Positions 1-9,560 are shown, numbered from the stretch's first letter. The stretch: DNA of 64,000 nt from Mycobacterium paraseoulense (GCF_010731655.1 NZ_AP022619.1:2294001-2358000); one strand, 5' to 3'. Program-made: numbers and translations. Notes: generated by a model from the letters alone, not told the origin.

Positions 1-25
1 GCATGATCAGGCGACGAATGGTCAT
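1..25 (-). CDS. gpgP: N-terminal fragment of a phosphoglycerate-mutase-like phosphatase (GpgP-like)
   Basis: Only eight codons lie in the window; they read MTIRRLIM on the minus strand before the edge. The ATG overlaps the rsfS stop in an ATGA arrangement, so translation is probably coupled. In M. tuberculosis rsfS (Rv2420c) is followed by Rv2419c, glucosyl-3-phosphoglycerate phosphatase, whose start has the same form (two to three basic residues then LVMLRHGQ). The RHG catalytic motif would fall just outside the window. The assignment rests on position and a very short match, so it is an inference. Confidence 0.5.
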
Positions 26-411
26 TGCGTGCCCGCTGAGTCTTCGGGGACCTCGGCCAGGTCCACCGGCACCACCGGACAGTCACCCCACAACCGGTCC
101 AGGGCATAGAAGTCGCGGTCGTCCTGGTGTTGGATGTGCACCACGATGTCGCGGTAGTCCAACAGCGTCCAGCGCCCCTCTCGCGTGCCCTCGCGGCGCG
201 CCGGCTTGTAACCGGCGCGGCGCATTTTCTCCTCGACCTCGTCGACGATGGCGTTGACCTGCCGCTCGTTGGAGGCCGACGCGATGACGAAGCAGTCCGT
301 GATGACCAGCTGGCCCGACACGTCGATCACGACGACGTCGTCGGCCAGCTTCGAGGCGGCCGCGCCGGCCGCCACGGTCGCCATGTCGATGGCTTCCCGG
401 GTGGCGGTCAC
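22..411 (-). CDS. rsfS: Ribosomal silencing factor RsfS
   Basis: 129-residue RsfS/Iojap protein. The family binds ribosomal protein L14 and blocks joining of the subunits when nutrients are scarce. The fold is recognisable from the central stretch with [10 protein letters not shown], the basic segment [10 protein letters not shown], and the end motif DYRDIVVHI followed by [10 protein letters not shown]. The frame stays open further upstream, but GTG at 411 is preferred: it overlaps the nadD stop as GTGA and gives the usual family length. It sits between nadD and gpgP in one overlapping operon, the same arrangement as M. tuberculosis Rv2421c-Rv2420c-Rv2419c. Nothing unusual is seen in the protein. 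Confidence 0.93.
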   Translation of the reverse strand: MTATREAIDMATVAAGAAASKLADDVVVIDVSGQLVITDCFVIASASNERQVNAIVDEVEEKMRRAGYKPARREGTREGRWTLLDYRDIVVHIQHQDDRDFYALDRLWGDCPVVPVDLAEVPEDSAGTQ

Positions 412-1076
412 GTGTTGTTCCCCGCGGGCAGGGTCGAGCGGCTCACGGTGCCCTTCGATTCTTCGCCGGCGCGATACAGCCGGCGCTTGGAGACGTACTG
501 CACGACGCCGTCGGGCATCAGGTACCACAGGGGTCGGCGCTGCTCGGCGCGCAGCCGGCAATCGGTCGACGAGATCGCCAGCGCCGGGATCTCCACGAGC
601 GTCAGGACGTCGTCAGCCAGCTCGCCCAGCACGCCGGTGACGTGTTCACGGCGCAGCTCGTATCCGGGCCGGCTGACGCCGACGAACCTTGCCAAGTCAA
701 ACATCTCCTGCCAGCCCTGCCACGACAGGATCGAGGCGAGCGCGTCGGCGCCGGTGATGAAGTACAGCTGCGAATCGGGGTTGAGGGCGTGCAGATCCCG
801 CAGCGTATCCTTGGTGTAGGTGGGCCCGGCGCGGTCGATGTCGACGCGGCTCACCGAGAAGCGGGGGTTGGACGCGGTGGCGATCACGGTCATCAGGTAC
901 CGGTCCTCCGCGGCGGAAACATGCCGATCCTTCTGCCAGGGCTGGCCGCTGGGCACGAACACCACTTCGTCGAGGTCGAACAGGTCGGCGACCTCGCTGG
1001 CCGCGACCAGGTGCCCGTAATGGATGGGATCGAATGTCCCACCCATCACACCCAGCCTGCGCAGCTCCTTTTGCAC
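408..1076 (-). CDS. nadD: Nicotinate-mononucleotide adenylyltransferase NadD
   Basis: 222-residue adenylyltransferase that makes nicotinate adenine dinucleotide from nicotinate mononucleotide and ATP, the penultimate step of NAD synthesis. The N-terminal nucleotidyltransferase signature [11 protein letters not shown] is at about residues 12-22, and the C-terminal [12 protein letters not shown] matches the family ISST..R motif. The chosen GTG at 1076 reads [13 protein letters not shown]; the open frame continues to 1730, but that part is the shadow of the upstream VWA gene. nadD overlaps rsfS by four bases. NadE, the next enzyme of the pathway, is encoded 10 kb away in this window. Confidence 0.93.
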   Translation of the reverse strand: MQKELRRLGVMGGTFDPIHYGHLVAASEVADLFDLDEVVFVPSGQPWQKDRHVSAAEDRYLMTVIATASNPRFSVSRVDIDRAGPTYTKDTLRDLHALNPDSQLYFITGADALASILSWQGWQEMFDLARFVGVSRPGYELRREHVTGVLGELADDVLTLVEIPALAISSTDCRLRAEQRRPLWYLMPDGVVQYVSKRRLYRAGEESKGTVSRSTLPAGNNT

Positions 1077-1225
1077 GATTTGCCAGCTTACTTGAGCCGG
1101 CGGTCCGGCCCGATTTCTCAGCCCGGCCGCGGGTTGGTCGAGGTTGTCTCTGTGAGGCGGGCACAACGACACACGCCCGGCCCGGGGGCTAGTGGGGCTG
1201 ATGTGACAGCTGGCCGCGCAGTGGC

Positions 1226-2674
1226 TTAAACCGGCAGCAGCTGGTCGATCACCGCGGCGAGCTGCTTGGCCGACCGGCACTCGTGCATCGCGATGACCTC
1301 TTGGTAGCGCGGCACCGCCGAGTCGCCGCTCCCCCACAGGTGCCTGGGCTCGGGATTGAGCCAGTGGGCGTGCCGGCTCGCGGTCACCATGTGCGACAAC
1401 AGTTCGGTCTCCGGGTTGCGGTAGTTCGTGCGGCCGTCCCCGAGCACCAGCAGCGAGCTGCGCGGCGACAGCACATTGGGGAACGCCTGCACGAACGACG
1501 CGAACGCGTTGCCGTAGTCGGAATGCCCGTCGCGGCTGTACACCCCGGCCTCCCGGGTGATCCGCTGGATCGCCACGGCCAGATCGGCATCGGGGGAGAA
1601 CATGTGCGTCACCTCGTCGGTGGTGTCGATGAAGGCGAACACCCGGACGCGCGAAAACTGTTGGCGCAAAGCGTGTACCAGCAGCAGGGTGAAATGGCTG
1701 AACCCGGCCACGGAGCCGGACACGTCGCACAGCACCACCAATTCGGGTCGCGCCGGGCGGGGTTTGGCCAGCACGACGTCGATCGGCACCCCGCCGGTGG
1801 ACATCGACTTGCGCAGCGTCTTGCGCAGGTCGATCGCCCCGGCGCGGCTGCGTCGCCGCCGGGCGGCCAGCCGGGTGGCCAGGGTGCGGGCCAGCGGGGC
1901 CACGACCCGTTGCATCTGGCGCAGCTGCTCACCGGAGGCGCGCAGGAACTCGACGTTCTCGGAAAGCTGTGGGATGCCGTACATCTGCACGTGGTCGCGG
2001 CCGAGCTGTTCGGCGGTGCGCCGTTTGGTCTCGGCGTCGACCAGCTTGCGCAGCTGCGTGATCCGCTGCGCGGCCAGCGCTTTGGCGATCTGCTCCTGGG
2101 TGGGTGTCGGTTCGTCGCCATAGGGCGCCAGCAGCCCGGCCAGTAACTTGCCCTCCAATTCGTCCAGCGCCATCGCCTTGAGCGCCTGGTACGAGGAGAA
2201 CGACGGGCCGCGGCTGGAACTGTATTTGCCATACGCCTCGACGATGCGCGCGATCATCTCGACCAGCCGATCGTCCATGCCGGCGAGGTCGGGGTTCTCG
2301 GTGAGCAGGTCGATCAGCATCTGGCGCATCGCCTCGACGTCGTCGGGCGGCAACGAGTCGTCGCCCGGCGCCCCGTCGCCGTCCTCGTCGGTGACCACGG
2401 CGCGTGCGCCCAGCGCAGCGGGGAACCACAGGTCGAACATGGCGTCGTAGGTCTCGCGGTGATCGGGGCGGCGCAGCACGGCGCAGGCGACACCTTCGCG
2501 CAGCACTTCACGGTCGCTCAAACCCAGGGTGGCCATCACCCGGCCGGCGTCCACGGTCTCCGACGGACCAACCGAAATGCCAACCCCGCGAAGCGCTTCC
2601 ACGAAACCGACCAGATGCCCGGGCAGTCCGTGCGGGGCGAGCGGCCGGGTCGGCCGGATGCGGCGAGGGGCCAT
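1226..2674 (-). CDS. VWA-domain protein (CoxE-like), partner of MoxR ATPase
   Basis: 482 residues, equivalent to M. tuberculosis Rv2425c. The C-terminal half is a von Willebrand factor A domain of the CoxE/VWA_2 type with an intact MIDAS start, DVSGS at residues 317-321, for divalent metal binding. The N-terminal half is helical, with an acidic linker near 95-112 and an arginine cluster near 270-278. ATG at 2674 has AGGAA upstream. It follows the MoxR ATPase gene by ten bases. MoxR-VWA pairs act as chaperone-like machines for maturation or metal insertion into client proteins; the client here is unknown. Confidence 0.85.
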   Translation of the reverse strand: MAPRRIRPTRPLAPHGLPGHLVGFVEALRGVGISVGPSETVDAGRVMATLGLSDREVLREGVACAVLRRPDHRETYDAMFDLWFPAALGARAVVTDEDGDGAPGDDSLPPDDVEAMRQMLIDLLTENPDLAGMDDRLVEMIARIVEAYGKYSSSRGPSFSSYQALKAMALDELEGKLLAGLLAPYGDEPTPTQEQIAKALAAQRITQLRKLVDAETKRRTAEQLGRDHVQMYGIPQLSENVEFLRASGEQLRQMQRVVAPLARTLATRLAARRRRSRAGAIDLRKTLRKSMSTGGVPIDVVLAKPRPARPELVVLCDVSGSVAGFSHFTLLLVHALRQQFSRVRVFAFIDTTDEVTHMFSPDADLAVAIQRITREAGVYSRDGHSDYGNAFASFVQAFPNVLSPRSSLLVLGDGRTNYRNPETELLSHMVTASRHAHWLNPEPRHLWGSGDSAVPRYQEVIAMHECRSAKQLAAVIDQLLPV

Positions 2675-2684
2675 CGGTGCGTTC

Positions 2685-3560
2685 CTAGTTCAACCGGAGC
2701 TCGCCGGTCGCGCGCTGCTGGTCGGATTGATGTTTGAGGACCACGCCGAGGGTGGCGGCGACGACGGAGTCGTCGATGGTGTCCAGGCCCAACGCGAGTA
2801 ACGTGCGGCCCCAGTCGATCGTCTCGGCGATGGACGGCACCTTCTTGAGTTGCATGCCGCGCAACACGCCGATGATGCGCACCAGTTCCTCGGCGAGGTG
2901 CTGCGGCAACTCGGGTACCCGCGACAACAGGATGCGGCGTTCCAATTCAGGGCTGGGAAAGTCGATGTGCAAGAACAGGCATCGACGCTTGAGGGCCTCG
3001 GACAGTTCCCGGGTGGCGTTGGAGGTCAGCAGCACGAACGGTGTCCGCTCCGCGGCAATCGTCCCCAGTTCCGGGACGGTCACCGCGAAGTCGGAAAGCA
3101 CCTCGAGTAGCAAGCCCTCGATTTCGATGTCGGCCTTGTCGGTTTCGTCGATCAGCAGAACCGTGGGCTCGGTGCGCCGGATCGCCGTCAACAGCGGGCG
3201 CTGCAGCAGAAATTCCTCGCTGAACACGTCGTCCTTGGTCTGATCCCAGTCGCCCGAGCCCGCCTGAATACGAAGTATCTGCTTGGCGTGGTTCCACTCA
3301 TAGAGGGCGCGGGCCTCGTCCACCCCCTCGTAGCACTGCAGGCGGACCAGCCCCGAGCCGGTCGCCTGGGCGACGGCGCGGGCCAGCTCGGTCTTGCCCA
3401 CACCGGCGGGGCCCTCCACCAGCAGCGGTTTGCCCAACCGGTCGGCCAGGAACACCGCGGTCGCGGTGGCGGTGTCGGGCAGGTATCCGGTCTCGGCCAA
3501 CCGTCGCGAAACGTCTTCGATGTCGGCGAACAACGGCTTGGGCCGGGCGGGCACGCTCAC
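2685..3560 (-). CDS. MoxR-family AAA+ ATPase
   Basis: 291 residues, equivalent to Rv2426c. Walker A is GPAGVGKT at residues 50-57; Walker B is LLIDETD at 136-142. A sensor-1 segment LLTSNATRELSEALKRRC follows, with the arginine expected for MoxR/AAA_5 proteins. The GTG start has TAGGAG ten bases upstream. The ATPase is the first gene of a two-gene unit with the VWA protein, a recurrent pairing in bacteria. MoxR proteins use ATP to remodel or activate a substrate bound by the VWA partner. No substrate is evident from neighbours (proA upstream, nadD downstream). Confidence 0.88.
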   Translation of the reverse strand: MSVPARPKPLFADIEDVSRRLAETGYLPDTATATAVFLADRLGKPLLVEGPAGVGKTELARAVAQATGSGLVRLQCYEGVDEARALYEWNHAKQILRIQAGSGDWDQTKDDVFSEEFLLQRPLLTAIRRTEPTVLLIDETDKADIEIEGLLLEVLSDFAVTVPELGTIAAERTPFVLLTSNATRELSEALKRRCLFLHIDFPSPELERRILLSRVPELPQHLAEELVRIIGVLRGMQLKKVPSIAETIDWGRTLLALGLDTIDDSVVAATLGVVLKHQSDQQRATGELRLN

Positions 3561-3596
3561 TATCTCTGTTCTCCTAAAGCACTTTTCGTCGTGGTG

Positions 3597-4880
3597 TCAG
3601 GCGGGACGGACTTGCCCGTCACCCCACGCGATCCACTTGGTCGAGGTCAGCTCCGGCAGCCCCATCGGACCGCGCGCATGCAATTTCTGGGTGGAGATGC
3701 CGATTTCGGCGCCGAAACCGAACTGCTCGCCGTCGGTGAACGCCGTCGACGCGTTGATCATCACCGCGGCGGCGTCTACGCCGTCGCTAAACCGTTGCGC
3801 CGCAGCCATATTGCTGGTCACGATGGCCTCGGTGTGGCCGGTGCCGTACTCGTTGATGTGGGCGATCGCGGCGTCGATGCCGTCGACCACCGCGACCGCG
3901 ATGTCCATCGACAGGTACTCGCGGCGCAGGTCGTCCTCCGCCGCGTCCGCTGAGAACCCGCCGTGCACGGTCACACCCGCGTCCTCGAGGGCGGCCACCA
4001 GCCGCGGCAGCGCCTTCGTGGCGATCGCGGCATCCACCAAGAGCGTCTCGGCGGCGTTGCAGACGCTGGGCCGGCGGGTCTTGGAGTTCAGCAGGATCCG
4101 TTCCGCGACATCCAGGTCGGCCCCTTCGTGCACGTACACGTGGCAGTTGCCGACGCCGGTCTCGATGGTGGGCACCTGAGCGTCACGGACCACCGCGTTG
4201 ATCAGGCTCGCTCCCCCACGCGGTATCACCACGTCGACCAGGCCACGGGCCTGGATCAGGTGCGTCACAGTGGCGCGGTCGTCGGCCGAAAGCAGTTGCA
4301 CCGCATCGGCCGGCAGGTCCTCGCTTACCAGCGAAGCCCGCAGGACTTGCACCAGCGCCTGGTTGGATCGCGCCGCCGAGGAACTTCCGCGCAACAACAC
4401 CGCGTTGCCCGACTTGAGCGCCAGGCCGAAGGCGTCGACGGTGACGTTGGGCCGACCCTCATAGATCATGCCGACGACCCCGAGCGGCACGCGCTGCTGC
4501 CGCAAATGCAAACCGTTGGGCAGGGTGTAGCCGCGCAGCACCTCCCCGACCGGGTCGGGCAGTCCGGCGACCTGGCGCAGACCGGCGGCGATGCCCTCGA
4601 CCCTGTTGGCGTCGAGCGCCAGCCGGTCGAGCATCGCCGTCGGTGTGCCGACGGCTTCGGCGGCGGCGAGATCTTCGGCGTTGGCCGAGAGGATCAAGTC
4701 GGTGTGGGCCGCTATCGCGTCGGCCGCGGAACGCAGCGCCTGGTCCTTGGCGACTGTCGGCAACAGTGCCAGGACGCGGGAGGCGACCCGGGCGCGGCGA
4801 GCGGCGTTGTGCACCTCCCGGCGCAAGTCGGCCTCGCCGTGCTGAGCCTCTCCGCTGCGGAAGGTTGCTTGCAGACTCAT
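3597..4880 (-). CDS. proA: Glutamate-5-semialdehyde dehydrogenase (gamma-glutamyl phosphate reductase)
   Basis: 427-residue aldehyde-dehydrogenase-fold enzyme that reduces gamma-glutamyl phosphate with NADPH to glutamate semialdehyde in proline synthesis. Family motifs include [13 protein letters not shown] (residues 138-150), SGNAVLLRG and [13 protein letters not shown], with catalytic cysteine 274. The start ATG has no Shine-Dalgarno but a TACCCT hexamer six bases upstream, so the message is probably leaderless. ProB, which makes the substrate, is not adjacent but 13 kb away next to obg, as in other mycobacteria. In M. tuberculosis the neighbouring genes are oxyR'/ahpC; here the MscS channel gene follows directly. 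Confidence 0.95.
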   Translation of the reverse strand: MSLQATFRSGEAQHGEADLRREVHNAARRARVASRVLALLPTVAKDQALRSAADAIAAHTDLILSANAEDLAAAEAVGTPTAMLDRLALDANRVEGIAAGLRQVAGLPDPVGEVLRGYTLPNGLHLRQQRVPLGVVGMIYEGRPNVTVDAFGLALKSGNAVLLRGSSSAARSNQALVQVLRASLVSEDLPADAVQLLSADDRATVTHLIQARGLVDVVIPRGGASLINAVVRDAQVPTIETGVGNCHVYVHEGADLDVAERILLNSKTRRPSVCNAAETLLVDAAIATKALPRLVAALEDAGVTVHGGFSADAAEDDLRREYLSMDIAVAVVDGIDAAIAHINEYGTGHTEAIVTSNMAAAQRFSDGVDAAAVMINASTAFTDGEQFGFGAEIGISTQKLHARGPMGLPELTSTKWIAWGDGQVRPA

Positions 4881-4886
4881 TGAACC

Positions 4887-4892
4887 AGGGTA
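4887..4892 (-). promoter_or_regulatory. -10 hexamer of a probable leaderless proA promoter
   Basis: TACCCT on the minus strand, six bases before the proA ATG, with no ribosome-binding site between. The TANNNT form and distance fit mycobacterial leaderless SigA promoters. Confidence 0.5.
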
Positions 4893-4985
4893 GCGGGCCT
4901 TAGTCGGCCGGGTCAGCCGGCCCGGGAATTACGGCATCCGCTCCGTGCGTAACGTGCCGACGGCCAAGTCCCGTTCGCCGGCGGG

Positions 4986-6431
4986 TCAGCGGAGCGGCTT
5001 CGCCGGCGTCGGTGCCCCGAGGCTCGTCGGGCCGATCCGCTCTTGCTGAGTCACCTGCCGCACCTTGGTTTGCCGCTCCTCGATGAGTCGTCCCAAGTCT
5101 TGGAGCAGCAACGGCTTACGCATCACCAGATGCTCGAGGTGCTCACGATCGATCTGCAGCGCCGTCACCTCGTCGAGCGCGTACGCGCCGGCGAGGTTGG
5201 GCTGACGGGTTAGCGCGGTCAGGCCGAGGAACGATCCCTCGTCCAGGGTGGTGACGGGGACCACCGACCCGTCGTCGGTTGTCGCCGTCAAGCGCACCCG
5301 GCCGGCCACCAAGAAGGTCATGCCGGGCGAGACCTGCCCGGCGGACTCGAGAATTTCCTCAGCACCGTAGCGGACGATCTTCGCGTACGGGACCAGCGAT
5401 TGCTGATCGGTGTGGCTCAGCCGCAACGCGGGGGCGACCACGGTGCGCAGCGCCTTTTCCACGCGTTGTGTGGTGGAGTAGTTGTCGTCGGCACCGTCGA
5501 GCCGCAGGCGCGCGCGCCGCGCGGCATACCAAACCCAGCGCAGGAAGGTCGCTTCGGTGGCTTCGGCGTCGGCCGGAGAGATCAACCGGATGGTCGTGCA
5601 GTACTGGGCGCCGCCCAAGGCCACCGTGGTGGGCAAGATCTCGGGTTTGCGGGCCGGCAGCGCCGTGGCGACCCGAGTCAGCATCGCGCACACCTTGTCC
5701 GGGGAATCGCCGGCCGCGAACTTGGTGGTGATCGCGCAGTCGTACGCGCGGGACGGGCGACTGAGGTTGGTGAACGAGGTACCGGCCAGCATCGAGTTGG
5801 GCATGATGCGGATTCCGCTGCCGGTGTCGATGTGCACCGACCGCCAGTTCACTTCGACGACGCGCCCCCGCGCTGTCCCCGTGTCCAGCCATTCGTCGAT
5901 CCGGAACGGCTGCTCGAATAGCATGAACAACCCGGACACCACCTGGCCCACGGAGTTCTGCAGCATCAGGCCGATGACCACCGATGTGACGCCCAGCGCG
6001 GTGAACAAGCCGCCGACCCGGACACCCCAGATCAGCGACAGCATCACCGTCAGGCCGACGCCGATGACGCCGAAGCGGGCGACGTCGACAAAGATAGTGG
6101 GCAGTCGTTTGCGCCAGCTGTCGTCGGGCGCGCCCTCGAATACCGTGGCGTTCAGGGCAGACAGCACCAGCACCAACACCAGCAGGCCGAACACCGTCGT
6201 GAGGATCCGCACCACGCCATCCCCGGCCGGTATCTGCGAAGCCTTGACGAGCAGCAGCAACAGCGCACCCAGCGGCAGCAGGTAGTTGCGCAGCAGGCTC
6301 ACCTGCCTGGCCAGGTGGCTGTTTCGGCGGACCAGCATGCGATGCAGCTCGGTGAGCAGGATCAAAACGACCGGGAATCCGAACGCGACGCCGATAGCCC
6401 AGTAGAACCACGATGATTGGAACAGGTTCAT
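4986..6431 (-). CDS. MscS-type channel fused to a cyclic-nucleotide-binding-like domain
   Basis: 481 residues, equivalent to Rv2434c. Four to five membrane helices fall near residues 10-28, 50-63, 73-94, 117-137 and 140-172. The last is the pore-lining MscS helix (GLFTALGVTSVVIGLMLQNS), followed by the beta domain (EQPFRIDEW, MPNSMLAGTSFTN). A cNMP-binding-like beta roll occupies about 345-445. Its phosphate-binding cassette reads FLGLTAL...PNLAG: the usual Glu is Leu404 and the usual Arg is Asn412, so binding of cAMP is doubtful. It overlaps the cyclase gene by four bases (ATGA) and is the second gene of that operon. MscS-cNMP fusions (bCNG channels) are known as ligand-responsive rather than purely osmotic channels. 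Confidence 0.85.
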   Translation of the reverse strand: MNLFQSSWFYWAIGVAFGFPVVLILLTELHRMLVRRNSHLARQVSLLRNYLLPLGALLLLLVKASQIPAGDGVVRILTTVFGLLVLVLVLSALNATVFEGAPDDSWRKRLPTIFVDVARFGVIGVGLTVMLSLIWGVRVGGLFTALGVTSVVIGLMLQNSVGQVVSGLFMLFEQPFRIDEWLDTGTARGRVVEVNWRSVHIDTGSGIRIMPNSMLAGTSFTNLSRPSRAYDCAITTKFAAGDSPDKVCAMLTRVATALPARKPEILPTTVALGGAQYCTTIRLISPADAEATEATFLRWVWYAARRARLRLDGADDNYSTTQRVEKALRTVVAPALRLSHTDQQSLVPYAKIVRYGAEEILESAGQVSPGMTFLVAGRVRLTATTDDGSVVPVTTLDEGSFLGLTALTRQPNLAGAYALDEVTALQIDREHLEHLVMRKPLLLQDLGRLIEERQTKVRQVTQQERIGPTSLGAPTPAKPLR

Positions 6432-8656
6432 GATCGCTCCGACAACCGGTAGATCGCCTGGTCGCTTCCGGCGACCGAGATGGTGCCGGCCGGCGCGAAC
6501 TGCCGTACGTCACGCATCGCCTCGTACACCTGTGAGGTGACATAAATGCCCGATTGGCTTGCGCCGCTTTTCATTTGATAAGCGAGACTCACCGCGGCGC
6601 CCCACATGTCGTAGACGAGCCCCGAGCGGCCGACCAGTCCGCTGATCACATCGCCGGTGCTGATGCCCACTCGAAGCCGCAACTCGTGACCGGTTTGGCT
6701 GTTGAACCGCTCGATGATCTGGCGCATTTCGATCGCGAAGTCGACGCTGCGGTGAATGCTGTCCAGCCGTGGCGTGACCACCCCGCAGCTGGCGAGGTAG
6801 CCGTTGTGGAAGGTGCGGATCCGTTCGATGCCGAGAGCTTCGGCCGCCGAATCGAACTGCCGGAACAGCTCGTCGACGATCCCGACCAACTCGTCGCCGG
6901 ACACGTCCGCGGAAACCTCGTCGAGCCCGACGATTTCGGCGAAGATCACCGCCACGCCCTGGTGTTCCTGCGCGATGGTCTCCTGACCCTCGCGATATCG
7001 CTGAACGACCGACTCCGGCATCAGCGCCAGCAACAGGCGGTCGTTCTCCCGGCGCTGTTCGTTGAGAAGCTCCTCTTTGATCGCCAGGCTGCGGCTCATC
7101 TCGTTGAAAGCCGCGGTCAGGTCTCCAATTTCGTCGCGCGTCGTGACCGGGATGTTGATCTCGTAGTTGCCGGAGCTGATCTTCTGCGTACCGGCCTGCA
7201 GCCGGCGGATCGGCCGCAACATCAGCTGGGCCAGCACCATCGACGCCACGCAGATGGTGAAGATCATTATCGACACGGCCAGCACGAGCGTCCTGCTGAA
7301 CCTGCCCAGCCGCGCGAAGGCGTCGGAGTTGTCCCGCGTCGCCAGGATGGACCAGTGCAGATCGGAGTTCGGCACCGTCAGCGGGCTATAGGCCTCCAAC
7401 TCCCTGTTGCCCAGATAGTCGGTGGCGCTGATGACTCCGGTCTGCCCGCGTTGGGCGGCACGAAGACCCGCGGTCGGTACCGGCTGCACCAGCGTCGTAC
7501 CACCCAGCCGGACGGCTTCTTCCACGACGTCGGGCGGGGTGCCCGATGCCACCGCCTCGCGCTTATATTCGGCCGGATCCTCCAGGAAAAGCCTTGAGTC
7601 GGAACGCATCAGGTTGTCCGGTCCGGCCAGGTACGTTTCGGTTGCCGGGCCCATCCCGGCGGCCTCCCAGTGTTGGCCGGCGGTCATGATGTTGTTGATC
7701 TTGGAGATCGGTAGCGGCAGCGCCATGACGCCGTTGAATTTGCCGTTCATTCCCACCGGCGATACCACCCACGCCGTGGGGACGTCGAGCTGCGGCTGAT
7801 ACGGCTGGAAGTCGGTGATCCAGACGAAGCTGATGTCGTTGGAGCGCAGGGCTTTTTGGTATGCGTCGCGCAGATTCGACTCCCGGTACGGGCCGGTGAG
7901 GATGTTGGTGCCGAGGTCCGGTCCCTTGTTCACCGAATAGACGACATTGCCCTGCATGTCGAGCAACAGCGCATCCGGGTACTCGAAACGAGTGACGATG
8001 TCGCGCATGTAGAAGCCATAACGGGCGCTGGCCGCCGACCAGGCGCTGCCGTCGCCGGCGTCGTCGGTCTTCCTCGCTTCGGCGGCCGTCGGATACGGCG
8101 CCGTGTAGTTGGCCTGAAGATACTTCTGCGCGTTGGAACTCGGGAATATCGCGTTACGATCGAGTTCCTCACCGGTGATTCGTTTGATCGGTTTGATCAT
8201 GTTGTTGTCGTAATAGGTGACGAGCGCCTGCTGCTGGGCCGGCGTGATGGTCGCGTTGGACAGCTGAGCGAACCCGTCGGTGAACGCCGTCGTGGCCTCG
8301 ACGATGCTGAAGCCGCCGCTGTAGACGATGAGCGAATTCGTCACCTCTTTGAAAAGCGACCGCACCTGCCGCGACTGGGACTCGCGAAGTTCGATGAGTC
8401 GTTCGGATTCGACCTGGCGCAGGGCGTTGCGGCCCGATGACGCCCCGATGAATCCGATCACCCCGATCGACAGGATGCTGCAGAGCAGCAGCGTCAGCAG
8501 CAGCTTGGATTGCAGGCCGATCCGGAAAAGCCGCCGACGGCGGAACTTATGGCCCTTGCGGGGCTCGCCTTCGTGCGTCACCGCCATTTCGTCCGGGAAG
8601 GATTCCGGTGTGGTCGGGGAAGCCGGCTCGGCGTCTTGTAGCTCGCTCGACGTCAC
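6428..8656 (-). CDS. Membrane receptor with HAMP and degenerate class III nucleotide cyclase domain
   Basis: 742 residues, equivalent to Rv2435c. A basic cytoplasmic start (about 34-50), TM1 (51-73), a large extracytoplasmic sensor region (about 74-455, Cache-like by architecture), TM2 (456-480), HAMP (481-533), a short coiled coil and a class III cyclase domain (568-742) are visible. Catalytic positions differ from the active consensus: first metal Asp is Glu574 (FAEIVG), second is Asn618 (RTFHNGY), the purine-contact Asp of WGD is Ala687, and the transition-state Asn/Arg are Ser690 and Gln694. It may therefore be inactive or unconventional. GTG at 8656 is chosen for GAGGAAGG upstream; an open frame with a TTG extends to 8740. 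It is translationally coupled to the MscS-cNMP gene. Confidence 0.83.
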   Translation of the reverse strand: MTSSELQDAEPASPTTPESFPDEMAVTHEGEPRKGHKFRRRRLFRIGLQSKLLLTLLLCSILSIGVIGFIGASSGRNALRQVESERLIELRESQSRQVRSLFKEVTNSLIVYSGGFSIVEATTAFTDGFAQLSNATITPAQQQALVTYYDNNMIKPIKRITGEELDRNAIFPSSNAQKYLQANYTAPYPTAAEARKTDDAGDGSAWSAASARYGFYMRDIVTRFEYPDALLLDMQGNVVYSVNKGPDLGTNILTGPYRESNLRDAYQKALRSNDISFVWITDFQPYQPQLDVPTAWVVSPVGMNGKFNGVMALPLPISKINNIMTAGQHWEAAGMGPATETYLAGPDNLMRSDSRLFLEDPAEYKREAVASGTPPDVVEEAVRLGGTTLVQPVPTAGLRAAQRGQTGVISATDYLGNRELEAYSPLTVPNSDLHWSILATRDNSDAFARLGRFSRTLVLAVSIMIFTICVASMVLAQLMLRPIRRLQAGTQKISSGNYEINIPVTTRDEIGDLTAAFNEMSRSLAIKEELLNEQRRENDRLLLALMPESVVQRYREGQETIAQEHQGVAVIFAEIVGLDEVSADVSGDELVGIVDELFRQFDSAAEALGIERIRTFHNGYLASCGVVTPRLDSIHRSVDFAIEMRQIIERFNSQTGHELRLRVGISTGDVISGLVGRSGLVYDMWGAAVSLAYQMKSGASQSGIYVTSQVYEAMRDVRQFAPAGTISVAGSDQAIYRLSERS

Positions 8657-8792
8657 TCGACTTCGCCCTTCCTCGGACACGCAGCATCGCTCACGCAGCA
8701 CATTAGCGCGCGTGCCTCGAGATATGGGCGATTGCGGCAAAGCGTTCAGCGTGAAGAATGCTTGGATCTTCGATCACCTAGCGCCGCGCACT

Positions 8793-8798
8793 TATCCT
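8793..8798 (+). promoter_or_regulatory. -10 hexamer, probable leaderless promoter
   Basis: TATCCT lies seven bases before the ATG of the CDF-like gene, and no Shine-Dalgarno sequence intervenes. Confidence 0.5.
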
Positions 8799-8805
8799 TG
8801 GCGCT

Positions 8806-9483
8806 ATGGGCGACGGGTGCGTTGAGGGCTGTGGCTGCGAGTCGACCGACATCGCGACCGCGCGACCTCCGGCGCGCGACGCCGAATGGGTGCGGGCGGC
8901 GCGCTGGGCGCGTCGGCTCGCGTGGGCGAGCCTCTTGTGGATGTGCGCGGAGGGCGCGCTCGGCCTGTGGCAAGGGTTCACGGTCCGTTCCATCTCCCTG
9001 ATCGGCTGGGCGCTCGGCAGCGCGGTCGAGGGCTTGGCGAGTGTGATCGTCGTGTGGCGGTTCACGGGTTCACGCACGCCGTCGGAGACTTCGGAGCGGC
9101 GGGCGCAGCGCGGGGTGGCCGTTTCCTTCTGGCTCATCGCGCCGTACATCGCTTTCGAATCGGTCCGGAATCTGCTCAGCGGGGCCCGCCCCGAGACCAC
9201 GCTGATCGGGATGATCCTGACCGCCGTGGCGCTGGTTCTGATGCCTCTTCTGGGATGGGCCAAGCGGAGGCTCGGCGCGCGCCTGGATTCGCGCGCCACC
9301 GCGGGCGAGGGCACGCAAAACTATTTGTGCGCCGCGCAGTCCGCGGCGGTGTTGCTCGCGCTGGCCGTCATCGCCGTCTGGCCGGGCGGCTGGTGGCTGG
9401 ACCCCGCGGTCGGCTTGGTCATCGCCGGCTTTGCGGTGCGGGAGGGTCTCGAGGCGTGGCGCGGCGAGGAATGCGGATGCTGA
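8806..9483 (+). CDS. CDF-like integral membrane protein with cysteine-rich ends
   Basis: 225 residues with five to six hydrophobic helices spaced like the membrane domain of cation diffusion facilitators (near 35-55, 60-84, 106-122, 133-151, 171-189, 192-208). The helices that normally carry the metal-binding Asp/His residues read IGWALGSAVEGLAS and NYLCAAQSAAVLLAL, so the canonical DxxxD/HxxxD sites are absent. Both termini have cysteines: C5, C9 and C11 in CVEGCGCES, and ECGC at the very end. No cytoplasmic CDF tail domain follows. It is divergent from the cyclase operon and upstream of rbsK. Metal transport is a fold-based guess. Confidence 0.6.
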   Translation: MGDGCVEGCGCESTDIATARPPARDAEWVRAARWARRLAWASLLWMCAEGALGLWQGFTVRSISLIGWALGSAVEGLASVIVVWRFTGSRTPSETSERRAQRGVAVSFWLIAPYIAFESVRNLLSGARPETTLIGMILTAVALVLMPLLGWAKRRLGARLDSRATAGEGTQNYLCAAQSAAVLLALAVIAVWPGGWWLDPAVGLVIAGFAVREGLEAWRGEECGC

Positions 9484-9560
9484 CGCAAGCGCCAAAACCA
9501 CCGCGCTGCAGACTCTTTGGCCCTCGCGGAGGTTTCCGTACACGGAGCTTCGCCACCCGC

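Noticed and set aside
6428..8656. Simple call as an active adenylate cyclase
   Set aside because: Five catalytic positions differ from the class III consensus; activity cannot be assumed.
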